In this document: piece after piece, positions 46,058-55,058 of the stretch | Layout: each line of letters begins with the position of its first letter | How positions within the stretch are numbered: the first letter of the stretch is position 1 | Origin: Alphaproteobacteria bacterium | GTDB lineage: Bacteria > Pseudomonadota > Alphaproteobacteria > UBA6615 | Direction: 5' to 3' | NCBI GenBank assembly: GCA_022449545.1 | Contig: JAKUPN010000009.1 | Location: 34,340 to 98,339 of the forward strand | DNA length: 64,000 bases | Notes under the pieces: model-generated | Seen by the model: the letters and a program-made list of their open reading frames with translations, nothing else | Told to the model about the DNA's origin: nothing | Database searches by the model: none | Translations under genes and position numbers: made by a program

Positions 46058-46223
46058 TATTTGTTTCTCCTCTAATAGAAGTAAATTAATCTCTGAACAA
46101 AAATCTCCCAAATTCAATGTAAGATCTTTAGTATAGCATCTTCAAAAACAAAGACCATCTTTTGATGATTTATTAACTTTTATATTTATATCTGTTCTCT
46201 CAGAGTAAAGTTCTTTTACTTAA

Positions 46224-46255
46224 TAAAAAAAAACGCCCTGCAAAAGCAGGGCGTT
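46224..46255 (-). terminator. Rho-independent terminator of the porin gene
   Basis: Perfect 10-base-pair stem (arms AACGCCCTGC and GCAGGGCGTT, 46232-46241 and 46246-46255) with a 4-base loop. On the minus strand it is followed at once by a run of about eight T. It lies 25 bases after the porin stop codon on the minus strand, the ideal position. The strongest terminator in the window. Confidence 0.93.
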
Positions 46256-46279
46256 AACAATCATTACAAAATTAATAAC

Positions 46280-47383
46280 CTAAAAACTCCATATATTATA
46301 AATGATTACAGAAGTGCCACTATTATCATCACCGCTAACACGTCCCCTGTTTTCAGCATCACTGAAACTGAGATTTGCTGCAAGCGTCCAGCCATCTGCC
46401 AATGAAGTATCCGCATCAATACTGATTGCCTTACTAACTGAATCACCAACTGAACCACCATTTCCTACAGTCGAATGATAATAACCTAAAGAAACGTTAT
46501 AAGACGCCGCTGTATATCCAACTCCTAAGCTATACCATGTTCCTGCATCTTGACCACTCGATACAGCCGAAGCTGTTAAACCAGTATCATAAAAATTGGC
46601 GTAGCCAACTCCCATTGAATAATTTCCAAAAGTAGCCGTTGCTCCGACACCCAGTGCCTTTCCTGATGAATTTGTTGCTATTTCATTTTCTCCAAATTCA
46701 TACGTAACGGATGCTGAAAAATTTGCACCACTTAGTTCAGTTGAATAAGTCGCTGCAACACTAATTATATCTTCGTAGCTTCCATTATTGTCTTTTTCAC
46801 CAAAGCTAGCACCCGCTGCACCAGCATCGGGTGTAAAGGACATTCCTAATTGGAGACCGTTCATTTCTGGGGTGTAATAACTTATTTTTGTAGCATTCCC
46901 TGAAATAGGATCATTTCCTGTTCCTAAAAAAGTGCTTCCAAAATCAAATATACTGCTCAGCTCGCCATCAAATCCTGCTCGTCCCGCCATAACATCTTCA
47001 CCTGCGATGGCATAATTGTCAGCAGGTCCACCGACATCACCTAATTGCAGAGTGCCAAAACTATCACTAGATACTGTAGCCCAAACTTTATCTCCGTTAG
47101 TTGTATCATCTGTATTCACGTTTAAAACGATATCTACTCCATACGAAAAACCATTTTCTGCAGAATTAGATGCTGATATAGCTAGCTCGGCTTCATCAGT
47201 TTTAAAACCCGTCTGTCGAACACTTGAATCCTTGTCTTGACTACCTGTATGAGCTTGAAAACGCACTTCGCCAGAAAGCGATACGTTCATATTATTACCT
47301 GTTCCAATAGAACCTGCCATTAAAGGAGTTGTAGCTAAAACGCTAATAATTGCAGTCCCAGAAAGTAAAAGTGTCCGATTCAT
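46280..47383 (-). CDS. Outer-membrane porin
   Basis: A 367-residue protein with an N-terminal signal peptide (cleavage likely after Leu-Met-Ala near residue 23). Alternating-strand, Gly/Asn/Ser-rich sequence follows, and the C-terminal strand ends in Phe, the signal for BAM-dependent insertion. Charged, Asp-rich loops suit a general or cation-type pore. It resembles alphaproteobacterial trimeric porins in length. GAGGG precedes the ATG. It is monocistronic, with its own sigma-70-like promoter at 47444-47472 and a strong terminator, so it is probably highly expressed. A palindrome beside the promoter suggests regulation. Substrate specificity is unknown. Confidence 0.88.
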   Translation of the reverse strand: MNRTLLLSGTAIISVLATTPLMAGSIGTGNNMNVSLSGEVRFQAHTGSQDKDSSVRQTGFKTDEAELAISASNSAENGFSYGVDIVLNVNTDDTTNGDKVWATVSSDSFGTLQLGDVGGPADNYAIAGEDVMAGRAGFDGELSSIFDFGSTFLGTGNDPISGNATKISYYTPEMNGLQLGMSFTPDAGAAGASFGEKDNNGSYEDIISVAATYSTELSGANFSASVTYEFGENEIATNSSGKALGVGATATFGNYSMGVGYANFYDTGLTASAVSSGQDAGTWYSLGVGYTAASYNVSLGYYHSTVGNGGSVGDSVSKAISIDADTSLADGWTLAANLSFSDAENRGRVSGDDNSGTSVIIYNIWSF

Positions 47384-47414
47384 AATATCCCTCTTTTCAA
47401 AAAGTATGTGTAAT

Positions 47415-47430
47415 TTATGTTATAACATAA
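47415..47430. promoter_or_regulatory. 16-bp perfect palindrome by the porin promoter
   Basis: TTATGTTATAACATAA is a perfect 16-base palindrome without a spacer. On the minus strand it lies about +7 to +22 of the predicted porin transcript, between the -10 element and the start codon, a position where a bound repressor would block the start of transcription. No adjacent regulator is evident. Being all A and T but for two bases, it may partly reflect composition, but a 16-base perfect match is unlikely by chance at one spot. Confidence 0.5.
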
Positions 47431-47443
47431 CACACATTAAAAA

Positions 47444-47472
47444 ATTATCTAATAAAAAAAGAGAATATACAA
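47444..47472 (-). promoter_or_regulatory. Sigma-70-like promoter of the porin gene
   Basis: On the minus strand, TTGTAT (-35, 47467-47472), a 17-base spacer, and GATAAT (-10, 47444-47449) match the sigma-70 consensus at four of six and five of six positions. Transcription would start near 47437, about 54 bases before the porin ATG. It is the best promoter in the window. Confidence is limited because A+T-rich DNA gives many similar matches. Confidence 0.6.
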
Positions 47473-47729
47473 TGATAGGTTTTGATAAATCACGCCTCAA
47501 ATTTTTGCAACATGCCTATATTTTGACCACTCTCAACAAACCTTAGTTAAGATTAATTCACGTTGACGTAAAATTTTTTACACAAAATATACAGTGATAA
47601 TTCTTGCTGTGATTTGGAAAACGTAATAATTCTATTTTTTCGGCTTACTTGGTAGTAAGGCATGAATAGTTTGTTAGTATTATATTAATATAATACTTTA
47701 ACTAAATTAATTATATCACTGTTATTAAA

Positions 47730-48623
47730 TTAGAAGTAGTTTCTAAAATTGTATCCCGTTTCCTCGACAAAGGCATTGATAAGCCGACTATTAATGGGAC
47801 CAGGAATTTCTGACTTTGGTCGAAATCGGTCAATTTCTCTCACAGGCATTGCACAGACAGCACTAGAGGTAATAAAGCATTCCTCCGCCTGAGCCACTTC
47901 ATACATAGTAAAGTCTCTTTCTTGTAACTCAATTCCCAATTTATCGCATAGCTCTAACACTACTTTCCTCGTTACTCCTTCAAGGATGTTACGTTCTGGA
48001 GGCGTAATTACTACTCCTTCTCTAACAATAAAAAAATTAGCAACTGAGTTTTCTGCAACATTGCCATGTATATCAAGCATAAGAGATAGTGAGTCATTTG
48101 AAGCAGCATCCAGCTCCGCCAATATCTGATTCATCTTACTTGTTACTTTTGCCCTCGCTTCTATACATTCAGGAGGATTACGACGCGTAGCAGTCACTGA
48201 TAGGCGAACGCCTGTGGCTTGATTCTTTGCAATTTGACTTACGTCGGCTTGCCTAAAGAAAACCATAACCGTAGACGGGCCAGCTTCAAGCACGCTGGTG
48301 GAAGGGTTATCTATACCCCGGGTTATCCAGTGCCCTAATCTGTACATACCTCCGGTTTCTAATCTATCTTCATTTGCTGATAGAGTTTTAAGAGTTATGT
48401 CGTGCATCTCATCTATAGACACCCCTGGATCTATTCTTACATATTTTAAAGAACGATAAAGCCTGTCTAAGTGATCTTCTAATCTAAACAATTTTCCGTC
48501 AAAGCATGGAGTAACTTCGTAGATTCCATCTCCCCATAAAAATCCTCGGTCAAAAGGAGAAATGCGAGTCTCTTCATATTCTAAAATATCCCCATTTAAA
48601 TAAATCAAAGGTTCTGATGACAT
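47730..48623 (-). CDS. Class IV PLP aminotransferase (branched-chain/D-amino-acid type)
   Basis: A 297-residue aminotransferase of fold type IV. The PLP Lys is in ARAKVTSKMN (K159), judged by spacing to the LA of ILA. FDRGFLWGDGIYE (25-37) and NFFIVREGVVITPP are family signatures. It moves amino groups between branched-chain or D-amino acids and 2-oxo acids; 4-amino-4-deoxychorismate lyase is a more distant option. The start is the ATG at 48623; the frame is open upstream. It is divergent from the DMT gene, 346 bases after which comes the porin. Confidence 0.86.
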   Translation of the reverse strand: MSSEPLIYLNGDILEYEETRISPFDRGFLWGDGIYEVTPCFDGKLFRLEDHLDRLYRSLKYVRIDPGVSIDEMHDITLKTLSANEDRLETGGMYRLGHWITRGIDNPSTSVLEAGPSTVMVFFRQADVSQIAKNQATGVRLSVTATRRNPPECIEARAKVTSKMNQILAELDAASNDSLSLMLDIHGNVAENSVANFFIVREGVVITPPERNILEGVTRKVVLELCDKLGIELQERDFTMYEVAQAEECFITSSAVCAMPVREIDRFRPKSEIPGPINSRLINAFVEETGYNFRNYF

Positions 48624-48738
48624 AGTCCAATCCAGTTCATTTATATTCTTTACTACCCAGATTACGGCAGTTAACGTGAAAGGCAAATGATCAAATTAAA
48701 ATTATTTGTTTTTTAGATCGTAAATCAAAGGAAAAATC

Positions 48739-49617
48739 ATGGACAAACACCAATCTCTACTGCCTTTAATGTTGGTGTTATTCTTTACTATAAGCTTCGC
48801 ATTGACAAATAGCATGGCAGGTCTAGCTTATACTGGCGGCACTGACCCATTAACCGTAGCAACAGCGCGCTTTATAGTACCTACAATTGTTTTAGCGATC
48901 TTATTGTGGATAACAGGAGCCAAATTATTATTGCCCAAACAAGACGCTGTGCCCGCTTTATGCCTTGGCTTAATAACGGCAGTTTTTTCTTTTGCTATTT
49001 TAAACGCAATAGAAATATTGTCAGTCTCATTAGCCATTCTAATCTTTTTTCTATTCCCCTTATTTACTAGCTTAATAGTTGCCCTGATGGGCTGGGAAAA
49101 ACTAACGGCTACAACAGCTATAGCGGCTATCGTAGCTTTTTGTGGTTTAGGACTCACACTTGGCGTTGAAATCAGCAGCTTGTCATTAGTTGGGATTTTA
49201 TACGCCCTTGTAGGAGCTATAGGCTTAGCAATTGTTTCGGCCATTAGTAGTCGTGTGATAAAAAGTGGTGACTCAAGACAGGTCACGTTCTACATCGTTT
49301 CAACAGCTTCAGTTTGTTTTATAGTATTCAGTCTTATAAAATATGATCCCCAAATACCGATAAACACTGATGGCTGGATAGGCTTAATAGGCACATCTAT
49401 ATTTTATGCCTGCGGAATAATAGGTTACTTTGCTGCCATATCTATGATTGGACCAGCCAAGGCAACTTTATATTCTTATATTGAGCCTTTATTCACTATC
49501 TTTGCTGCCTTTGTATTTCTTGGAGAGCTACTAATGCCACTTCAATTTGTTGGTGCATTAATTATTGTTGGCGCATTAACCGCTTCCGGGTTAGCAGGGC
49601 TCAAAAACAATAATTAA
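48739..49617 (+). CDS. DMT-family (EamA) transporter, copy 2
   Basis: A 292-residue inner-membrane protein with ten hydrophobic helices in two EamA repeats. Typical positions are a Thr-Ala-rich TM2 start with ATARFIVPT and the C-terminal repeat with EPLFTIFAAFVFLGE near 252-266. AAAGGAAAA lies before the ATG. It is convergent with the RidA gene, the two 3' ends overlapping by four bases. Divergent from the aminotransferase, it may export an amino acid, a guess. It is only distantly related to the DMT protein at 21203. Confidence 0.86.
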   Translation: MDKHQSLLPLMLVLFFTISFALTNSMAGLAYTGGTDPLTVATARFIVPTIVLAILLWITGAKLLLPKQDAVPALCLGLITAVFSFAILNAIEILSVSLAILIFFLFPLFTSLIVALMGWEKLTATTAIAAIVAFCGLGLTLGVEISSLSLVGILYALVGAIGLAIVSAISSRVIKSGDSRQVTFYIVSTASVCFIVFSLIKYDPQIPINTDGWIGLIGTSIFYACGIIGYFAAISMIGPAKATLYSYIEPLFTIFAAFVFLGELLMPLQFVGALIIVGALTASGLAGLKNNN

Positions 49618-49997
49618 TCAATATGGGCCGTAGAAGATATTTCTACCAAAAACTGAGGTTTCACCAAATCTGCTTTTATACAATATCTCGCTGGAGGATT
49701 TGACGAAAAATACTCCGCGTAGACCTCATTCATTTCATTATAGTGTGACAAGTCAGAAAGAAATATTTGATTAAAGGCTATATCGCTCATTTTGCCTCCA
49801 GCCGTTTCAACAACACTCTTTATTATCTCAAGAACTTGCCGAGTCTGAGTTTTAATATCATCCGCGCCAACTAAATCACCCGCTTCATTCATAGATAAAA
49901 CACCCGATACATATACTGTATTACCCACTTTGACACCTGGTGAATATGGGGCAAGCGGAGGAGCGGATCCTTTAGGTATAATAGCTTCATGTGACAT
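49614..49997 (-). CDS. RidA/RutC-family deaminase-like protein
   Basis: A 127-residue YjgF/RidA protein. Family marks are the YSPGVKVGNTVYVSGVLS stretch near 18-35 and the substrate-binding Arg in NPPARYCIKADL near 108-119. RidA hydrolyses reactive enamine or imine intermediates; RutC is the pyrimidine-degradation form. GAGGAT lies before the ATG. It is 27 bases downstream of a RutD-like hydrolase gene on the same strand, so the pair resembles rutC-rutD, though RutA, RutB and RutF are absent. Confidence 0.86.
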   Translation of the reverse strand: MSHEAIIPKGSAPPLAPYSPGVKVGNTVYVSGVLSMNEAGDLVGADDIKTQTRQVLEIIKSVVETAGGKMSDIAFNQIFLSDLSHYNEMNEVYAEYFSSNPPARYCIKADLVKPQFLVEISSTAHID

Positions 49998-50024
49998 TGT
50001 TTAATCCTCACTATTTTCTGTATT

Positions 50025-50807
50025 TTATTTAAGGAAAGTTATTACGTGGTTATTAAACTCATCACTCATTGTACGTGAACAAGCATGTCCCCCGTAATTC
50101 ATGAGTATAAGTTTTGAGTTTGGTATTTTTGATGCAAGTTCTTCTGAAAAATAAGCAGGTGTTTGAATGTCATCCCTAGAACAAAGAACCAATGTATCAG
50201 TAGAGATTTTTTCGAGCTCACCCCTTCGATCAAATTTTTGAACTGCTTCTATACGGCTGGTCATTATTTCGACTGGGGCTAACATGTTTTTTTGGGCTTC
50301 CTGTTGTCGTTCTAACTCAGCAGAATTTTCTATAATCCATTTAGCTGGATAGAGCATTATGCTAGTCATATCTCCATAAAGGCTTGCACCCTGACTTTCG
50401 AGTATCGATCGCCTCACTCTCCACACTTTAGATCGATAATGATCACCAAAGGTCGTGCTGGCATAAATTACTAATTTTGATATTCTGTTAGGATTATCAA
50501 TTGCTATTGATTGGCCAATATTTCCTCCTGTCGAATGACCGACAAAATCTACCGTTCCAACACCTAGCACATCTAGCAAAGACAATATATCATCAGCCAA
50601 CTGGTCAATATTCTTCACATGCCTGTGTTCAGTTCTACCCGTACCTCTTTGATCATAGGTTATAACCGTATAATAGGTGGAAAAAAAATCTACTTGTTGT
50701 TTCCAATAATTGGCTGTTCCACCCATGCCGGCAACAAGTAATAATGGCGCTCCACTGCCAGAAATTTCATAATAATGATCTATTCCATTAGCTTTTTTTT
50801 TGGGCAT
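50025..50807 (-). CDS. Alpha/beta hydrolase, RutD-like
   Basis: A 260-residue alpha/beta hydrolase. The nucleophile S92 is in VGHSTGGN and the likely catalytic His in YGGHACSR near 243. The cap segment with MLYPAKWIIEN and the M-T-S-R-I-E-A-V helix resemble RutD, a protein proposed to hydrolyse aminoacrylate or other uracil breakdown products. The hallmark pairing with a RutC-like gene next door supports that direction, but there is no RutA, RutB or RutE/F. AAGGATG context gives a good ribosome binding site. A general acyl-ester hydrolase is the alternative. Confidence 0.82.
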   Translation of the reverse strand: MPKKKANGIDHYYEISGSGAPLLLVAGMGGTANYWKQQVDFFSTYYTVITYDQRGTGRTEHRHVKNIDQLADDILSLLDVLGVGTVDFVGHSTGGNIGQSIAIDNPNRISKLVIYASTTFGDHYRSKVWRVRRSILESQGASLYGDMTSIMLYPAKWIIENSAELERQQEAQKNMLAPVEIMTSRIEAVQKFDRRGELEKISTDTLVLCSRDDIQTPAYFSEELASKIPNSKLILMNYGGHACSRTMSDEFNNHVITFLK

Positions 50808-50850
50808 CCTTGATATTTCCCCCTTTTACCCATAAGTCTGCAATAGGAGT

Positions 50851-51423
50851 TTAAGTTTTGGGAGAATCAAAAGGCATTAAAGCCCCAAATGCATCAGCTA
50901 CTTCATCTCCAAATTCTTTACTTACCCTCTCTTTTACAGAGTGCGGCATAGAAACATCATCTCTCTCAACTGGTCCCGTTAGGACTGTGAGTTGAAACGC
51001 TGTATCTTCTCCAACATTATTAAATTCACGATAAATGCCAGGAGGACAAGAAAAAACGTCCCACTTGTTTAAAGTACGTTTATGAGCAATTGGATCACCT
51101 ACTCGATATTCTATTGTGCCCTGAAGAACCATAAAAGTCTCAAATGTATTATTGTGATCATGTAAGCATGGCCCCTGCCCTGGAGGCATTTCTGAAATAA
51201 ACATAGTCGTGCCTGAAGCTCCAATTATTGGTGCTTCATTACCGAAAGGACTTTTAGTATCCTCCAGGATAACCGCTTTTATAGTTTGCGCAAAAAATAC
51301 CTCCCAAGCCTTTTGTGGAACCCATGACAGGTCATCTGTAGTAGACATAGGTTTCAAGTCTTTAAATCTTCCTATTCGTTTGTCAAACTCTTCTGCTGTT
51401 GGTGTATATATTTCAGTAGCCAT
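50851..51423 (-). CDS. Cupin-domain protein, copy 2
   Basis: A 190-residue cupin. The first motif has PCLHDHNNTFETFMVLQG near 94-111, with His, His and Glu metal ligands; the second, near 135-150, has no His in FSCPPGIYREFNN. It is probably a one-domain dioxygenase or binding protein. GGGAG precedes the ATG. It is 43 bases upstream of the RutD-like gene and 47 bases downstream of the second hydrolase gene, all in the same direction, so a run of four or five genes (51471 to 49614) may be co-transcribed. It is not closely similar to the cupin at 36290. Confidence 0.8.
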   Translation of the reverse strand: MATEIYTPTAEEFDKRIGRFKDLKPMSTTDDLSWVPQKAWEVFFAQTIKAVILEDTKSPFGNEAPIIGASGTTMFISEMPPGQGPCLHDHNNTFETFMVLQGTIEYRVGDPIAHKRTLNKWDVFSCPPGIYREFNNVGEDTAFQLTVLTGPVERDDVSMPHSVKERVSKEFGDEVADAFGALMPFDSPKT

Positions 51424-51470
51424 TGTATTTTTGCTCCCTGTTGTTCAATTAAATTCTATAATAATTAATC

Positions 51471-52334
51471 CTACGCGGGAAAATACTCATTCAACCAAGC
51501 TTTAACAGAGTCTCTTGGACGAGAGTTACCATCTGAAAAAGGAAAATGATCAGTGCCGGAAATAAGTAATAGATCTGTTGGCTGCCCCGCATGTTCAAAC
51601 AATTGCAATGATTGATCAGTAGGAGTAACTGAATCATCGGAAGCATGAAATAAAAGTAGTGGCCTAGGAGATATTTGAGACACAACATCATTAGCTCGAA
51701 AGTCGAACATGCTCTGAGCTGTCTCTGATGGAAATTCCATAATCACATTTTTGCCCATATTACCGCGTAAATGTTCAGGTATAGGCACTATCTCCCATCG
51801 TGACATTTTTAGATCAGCTTCACCGGCGTCCCTACGTCTTTTTCCTTCGTCCAAACTCCTTTTAAATTTATCCCAATCTTCGCCTGTATGTTGAAGTTGA
51901 AATTTTGTGTCTCCATCTCCCCAGCCACATGACGAAATAACAGCTGCTATCCGCTTATCAACACCGCCTGCATAAACAGCTACCGCTGCCCCGAAGCTGT
52001 GCCCAATAACTCCTATTCGTTTAGGATCAACTTCGCTTTGTTCTGACAGCCATGAGACAGCATTTTGAGTATCTGATACCTGATCTAAACAACGGACTAA
52101 ACCTCTTTCGCCCTCGCTGTCACCGCAACTACGAAAATCAAACCTAAGAGCAATGTAACCCCAATCACATAACATATTTGCCAAAATTTCAGGGGTTGAT
52201 CCATCTTTGCTTGTACCAAAACCATGTAATATCAAAAATGCAGGGCTTTTCTCTCCAGACTTAAAGTTATCAGGTGTGTGCATGATTCCCGATAACTTTA
52301 AACCATCAGAATCAAATGAGATATCTTTTTCCAT
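51471..52334 (-). CDS. Alpha/beta hydrolase, dienelactone-hydrolase/S9-like
   Basis: A 287-residue hydrolase. The nucleophile S113 is in IGHSFGAA, with the acid near LLFHASDDSVTP (Asp near 233) and the final His in SGTDHFPF. The N-terminal FDSDGLKLSGIMHTP is typical of the BAAT/acyl-CoA or acetyl-xylan-type hydrolase group. No signal peptide, so cytosolic. A GAGG site precedes the ATG. It begins the leftward run hydrolase, cupin, RutD-like, RidA. Substrate, an ester or amide, is unknown. Confidence 0.83.
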   Translation of the reverse strand: MEKDISFDSDGLKLSGIMHTPDNFKSGEKSPAFLILHGFGTSKDGSTPEILANMLCDWGYIALRFDFRSCGDSEGERGLVRCLDQVSDTQNAVSWLSEQSEVDPKRIGVIGHSFGAAVAVYAGGVDKRIAAVISSCGWGDGDTKFQLQHTGEDWDKFKRSLDEGKRRRDAGEADLKMSRWEIVPIPEHLRGNMGKNVIMEFPSETAQSMFDFRANDVVSQISPRPLLLFHASDDSVTPTDQSLQLFEHAGQPTDLLLISGTDHFPFSDGNSRPRDSVKAWLNEYFPA

Positions 52335-52373
52335 ATTATTATAGACCTCACTTAAATAAAAATTTTGAATAAA

Positions 52374-53594
52374 TTAAGAACTTTTTTTATTAACCAAACC
52401 AACAAAAAATAAGCAAAACATCCCTAATGTTGCAAAAAGAGCAATTAAGATAAAGTTATTAGTGTACGATCCACTGAGGATATAGACTAGTGAAAAAATT
52501 GAAGGACCAACGATTACACCCATATAAGAAGGAGCAGTAATTCCCCCTATTACAGCGCCTGCCTGACCCACCGGGGCATAACGTGTAGCCTCAACTTGAA
52601 ACACCCCCGTCCATCCTAGCGCATTAAACCCAAGAATAATAAACAGAATATATATGAATATTTTATTCCACAGCTCTGTAATGCTCATGACAAAGAAAGC
52701 ACATATCAAACAGAATGCACCCGTTAACATTAAAACAATCAATCCATGTCCAACTCGATCAGCCACCCAACCCCAAAACACCCTCCCTAAAACACCAGAA
52801 ACCTGAACCAGGGCAAGAACCAGGCCTGCCTCTATTAAGTCAAAACTAACATCAGAAACTAATAAAGTTACAACAAATGCAGCAAGTGTTAGCTGAACCG
52901 CAGCATAGAAAAAACCACATATTGATAGCCACCTTAATTGTACTGAACTCCAGACTATAGTAATCGCATCAAAAACACGCCTTTCGAAAACAGCTCTATT
53001 TCCGCGTTTAGAATCCCAAGCAGAGCGCATTGGCTGCATGAAAAAAACTAGTAAAACACAAAGAAAACCAGCAACGGCAGGAGACCACTGCCATCCAAGT
53101 GATTTGCCAATAAACGGAGATAATAAACCAGCCAGTGCTCCACCTATTGGAACTCCTGTTTGTTTTATTGAAAATATGAGATTTCGTCGATCAGCAGGCA
53201 TAGAACGTAAGAGCATTTCAGATGCAGCAGGATTAGTCATCCCGTAACCTAATCCAATAATAAATGACCCAATAGCAATAAATAATACTGATGGAACAAT
53301 TGCTAAAGCTGCTCCTACCGCACAAAACATCAAGCTAGTTTGACTAACTCGAATTGGTCCCCATCGCCTAAGTTGGTAACCTGCTGCTGTGGACATAATT
53401 GCAGCACCTAGGTAAAGCAAACTTATCTGATACCCCACTAACTCTGGGGACACTTTAATACTTGTTGCTACTTCAGGTGCAATTGCAGCCAATGACAAAG
53501 CAGTAAAAGTAGCTAAAACCTGTACAGATATTGTAACCAATAATATTAGCCACAAACTGGTACTATAAGACTTTGTTAACTCACCTGGTTCCAT
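52374..53594 (-). CDS. Major facilitator superfamily transporter, copy 2
   Basis: A 406-residue transporter with twelve hydrophobic helices. The short YQLRRWGP loop between TM2 and TM3 stands in for motif A (GxLaDrxG). WGWVADRVGHG near 275 is the matching second-half motif. It resembles the CynX/NimT-like and aromatic-acid porters in layout. The ATG has no strong ribosome binding site. It is upstream of the hydrolase gene by 39 bases and divergent from the decarboxylase-like operon at 53895. Substrate unknown. Confidence 0.85.
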   Translation of the reverse strand: MEPGELTKSYSTSLWLILLVTISVQVLATFTALSLAAIAPEVATSIKVSPELVGYQISLLYLGAAIMSTAAGYQLRRWGPIRVSQTSLMFCAVGAALAIVPSVLFIAIGSFIIGLGYGMTNPAASEMLLRSMPADRRNLIFSIKQTGVPIGGALAGLLSPFIGKSLGWQWSPAVAGFLCVLLVFFMQPMRSAWDSKRGNRAVFERRVFDAITIVWSSVQLRWLSICGFFYAAVQLTLAAFVVTLLVSDVSFDLIEAGLVLALVQVSGVLGRVFWGWVADRVGHGLIVLMLTGAFCLICAFFVMSITELWNKIFIYILFIILGFNALGWTGVFQVEATRYAPVGQAGAVIGGITAPSYMGVIVGPSIFSLVYILSGSYTNNFILIALFATLGMFCLFFVGLVNKKSS

Positions 53595-53894
53595 GAAGAA
53601 TTACACAATCAAAAGATTAGTTTAATTTATTTCAAAATGAGTTCATATTTCAGATGTCAGTTCTTATCTAAGAACATATTCATAAAACTCTTAAACTCAA
53701 AAAAAACACATTTATATATACAATATAAAAACGGCATTAATCACAATGGTTCTTGACGTGATCTTTTCTGACCAACAAACTAGGCCTAGAAATATTCAAT
53801 TGATTTTAATTTAGGACATTAAATTAATATAGAACAGATAAGAGTAATAGTTTTCTGATGGCCACAAGTAGAAACAAGAAAATTTGAACTACAA
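53595..53894. other. 300-base A+T-rich divergent region, with one 16-bp dyad
   Basis: No gene. The only structure I can support is the dyad at 53660-53675: GTTCTTA, TC, TAAGAAC, with perfect 7-base arms. It lies 66 bases before the MFS start codon and about 220 bases before the decarboxylase-like operon, so an operator for the MFS side is possible. The rest is A+T-rich, without a clear promoter. Confidence 0.4.
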
Positions 53895-54449
53895 ATGAAT
53901 TCACCTCAAAACCCTGATCTCATAATAGAAAATTCAACCAAGTGGTCTATTTCTATATATGAACTTTTGCATAAACACTTCATTAGACAGGTTGTTTATG
54001 TTCCTGATTCGGGACATTCGTCTCTAATAAATCAGTGTCACAGAGACAGAACTATCGAAACAATTGTCATGAGCACCGAAGAGGAAGGTGTTGCGCATTT
54101 ATCAGGCGCTTGGCTCGGAGGTGACCGTGGGTTAATGCTAATGCAATCAAGTGGTGTTGGAAATTGTGTTAACATGTTTTCTCTAATAACGGAGTGTCGG
54201 ATACCCTTTGTTACATTTATCACTATGCGAGGACAGTGGGGAGAGTTTAATCCCTGGCAAGTTCAGATGGGACAAAACACTCATGAAATCCTCAGCCTAT
54301 CCGGGTTCGTAGTCCATACCATAGATAATCCAGAAGATGTTGTTGAGACAATAGATGCCGGGCTCAAACTCGCATTTGATAGTTCTAGAGCTATAGCTGT
54401 TTTACTTTCTCAGCGTCTTATAGGACGCAAAGAATTTGTAGAGAAATAA
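53895..54449 (+). CDS. Sulfopyruvate/phosphonopyruvate-decarboxylase-like alpha subunit (TPP pyrimidine domain)
   Basis: A 184-residue separate pyrimidine-binding subunit of a two-chain TPP enzyme, like ComD. The activating Glu is in STEEEGVAH (62-64). The helix that follows (SGAWLGGDRGLMLMQSSGVG) matches the ComD/phosphonopyruvate-decarboxylase fold. With the beta subunit four bases downstream it would decarboxylate a 3-sulfo, 3-phosphono or similar 2-oxo acid. The ATG has no visible site and the frame is closed upstream. The family also includes single-chain phosphonopyruvate decarboxylases, from which this differs by being split. Confidence 0.82.
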   Translation: MNSPQNPDLIIENSTKWSISIYELLHKHFIRQVVYVPDSGHSSLINQCHRDRTIETIVMSTEEEGVAHLSGAWLGGDRGLMLMQSSGVGNCVNMFSLITECRIPFVTFITMRGQWGEFNPWQVQMGQNTHEILSLSGFVVHTIDNPEDVVETIDAGLKLAFDSSRAIAVLLSQRLIGRKEFVEK

Positions 54450-54453
54450 GTTA

Positions 54454-55032
54454 ATGATTACTAACCAACCGTTGCATAGAAGAGAAGTAGTTAAGTGCCT
54501 CTTAGCTGAGACAAAAGACCTATTAGTGGTTTCAGGACTTGGCTCTGCGACGTATGATTGCGCAGCTGCAGGAGATAATGAAAAAAACTTCTACTTATGG
54601 GGCGCAATGGGAGGCTCTGTTCCATTGGCCTTAGGCCTTGCGATAGCTCAGCCAAATAAACCAGTATTAGTTATTACTGGTGATGGTGATTTATTAATGG
54701 GACTAGGAGCATTAACAACAGTTGGCGCTCAAGCACCAAAAAATTTAGCTATTGTTGTTTTGGATAACGAAATATATGGAGAAACGGGCGCTCAACCTAC
54801 TGCTACCGCTAAGGGAACAGACTTGAATGCAATAGCCCGCGCATGCTCCCTTAAAGTTATAGATGATGTATTTAACCTCGGAAAAGTGAAAGAACTTTCT
54901 CAGACTCTTTATTTGGGTAAGGGGCCTATATTCGCTAATATTAAAGTGGAACAGGAGACACCACCAAAAATATTACCTTCCACTGATGGGGTTTTTTTGA
55001 AAAACAGATTCAGAGATGCAGTTCTAAGCTAA
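54454..55032 (+). CDS. Sulfopyruvate/phosphonopyruvate-decarboxylase-like beta subunit (TPP-binding domain)
   Basis: The 192-residue TPP-binding partner, like ComE. The TPP motif is GDG at 76-78 with DNE following about 26 residues later (VVLDNE). The N-terminal SGLGSATYDC and the GAMGGSVPLALGLA helix (50-63) are family features. It is nearly contiguous with the alpha gene (four bases), so the two are translated together. The gene for a beta-hydroxyacid dehydrogenase follows after 26 bases, suggesting that the aldehyde made by the decarboxylase is reduced or a related hydroxy acid is oxidised. Confidence 0.84.
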   Translation: MITNQPLHRREVVKCLLAETKDLLVVSGLGSATYDCAAAGDNEKNFYLWGAMGGSVPLALGLAIAQPNKPVLVITGDGDLLMGLGALTTVGAQAPKNLAIVVLDNEIYGETGAQPTATAKGTDLNAIARACSLKVIDDVFNLGKVKELSQTLYLGKGPIFANIKVEQETPPKILPSTDGVFLKNRFRDAVLS

Positions 55033-55058
55033 TCATAATTTGTAAAGGAACAAAAAAG

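Larger units (their letters stand above)
47384..47729. other. 346-base A+T-rich region without a gene
   Basis: The gap holds the porin promoter and palindrome in its first 90 bases. The rest, 47473-47729, is A+T-rich with no open frame of note. It is not long enough for a stable RNA I can recognise. It is upstream of the porin and downstream of the class IV aminotransferase gene, both on the minus strand. Confidence 0.5.
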
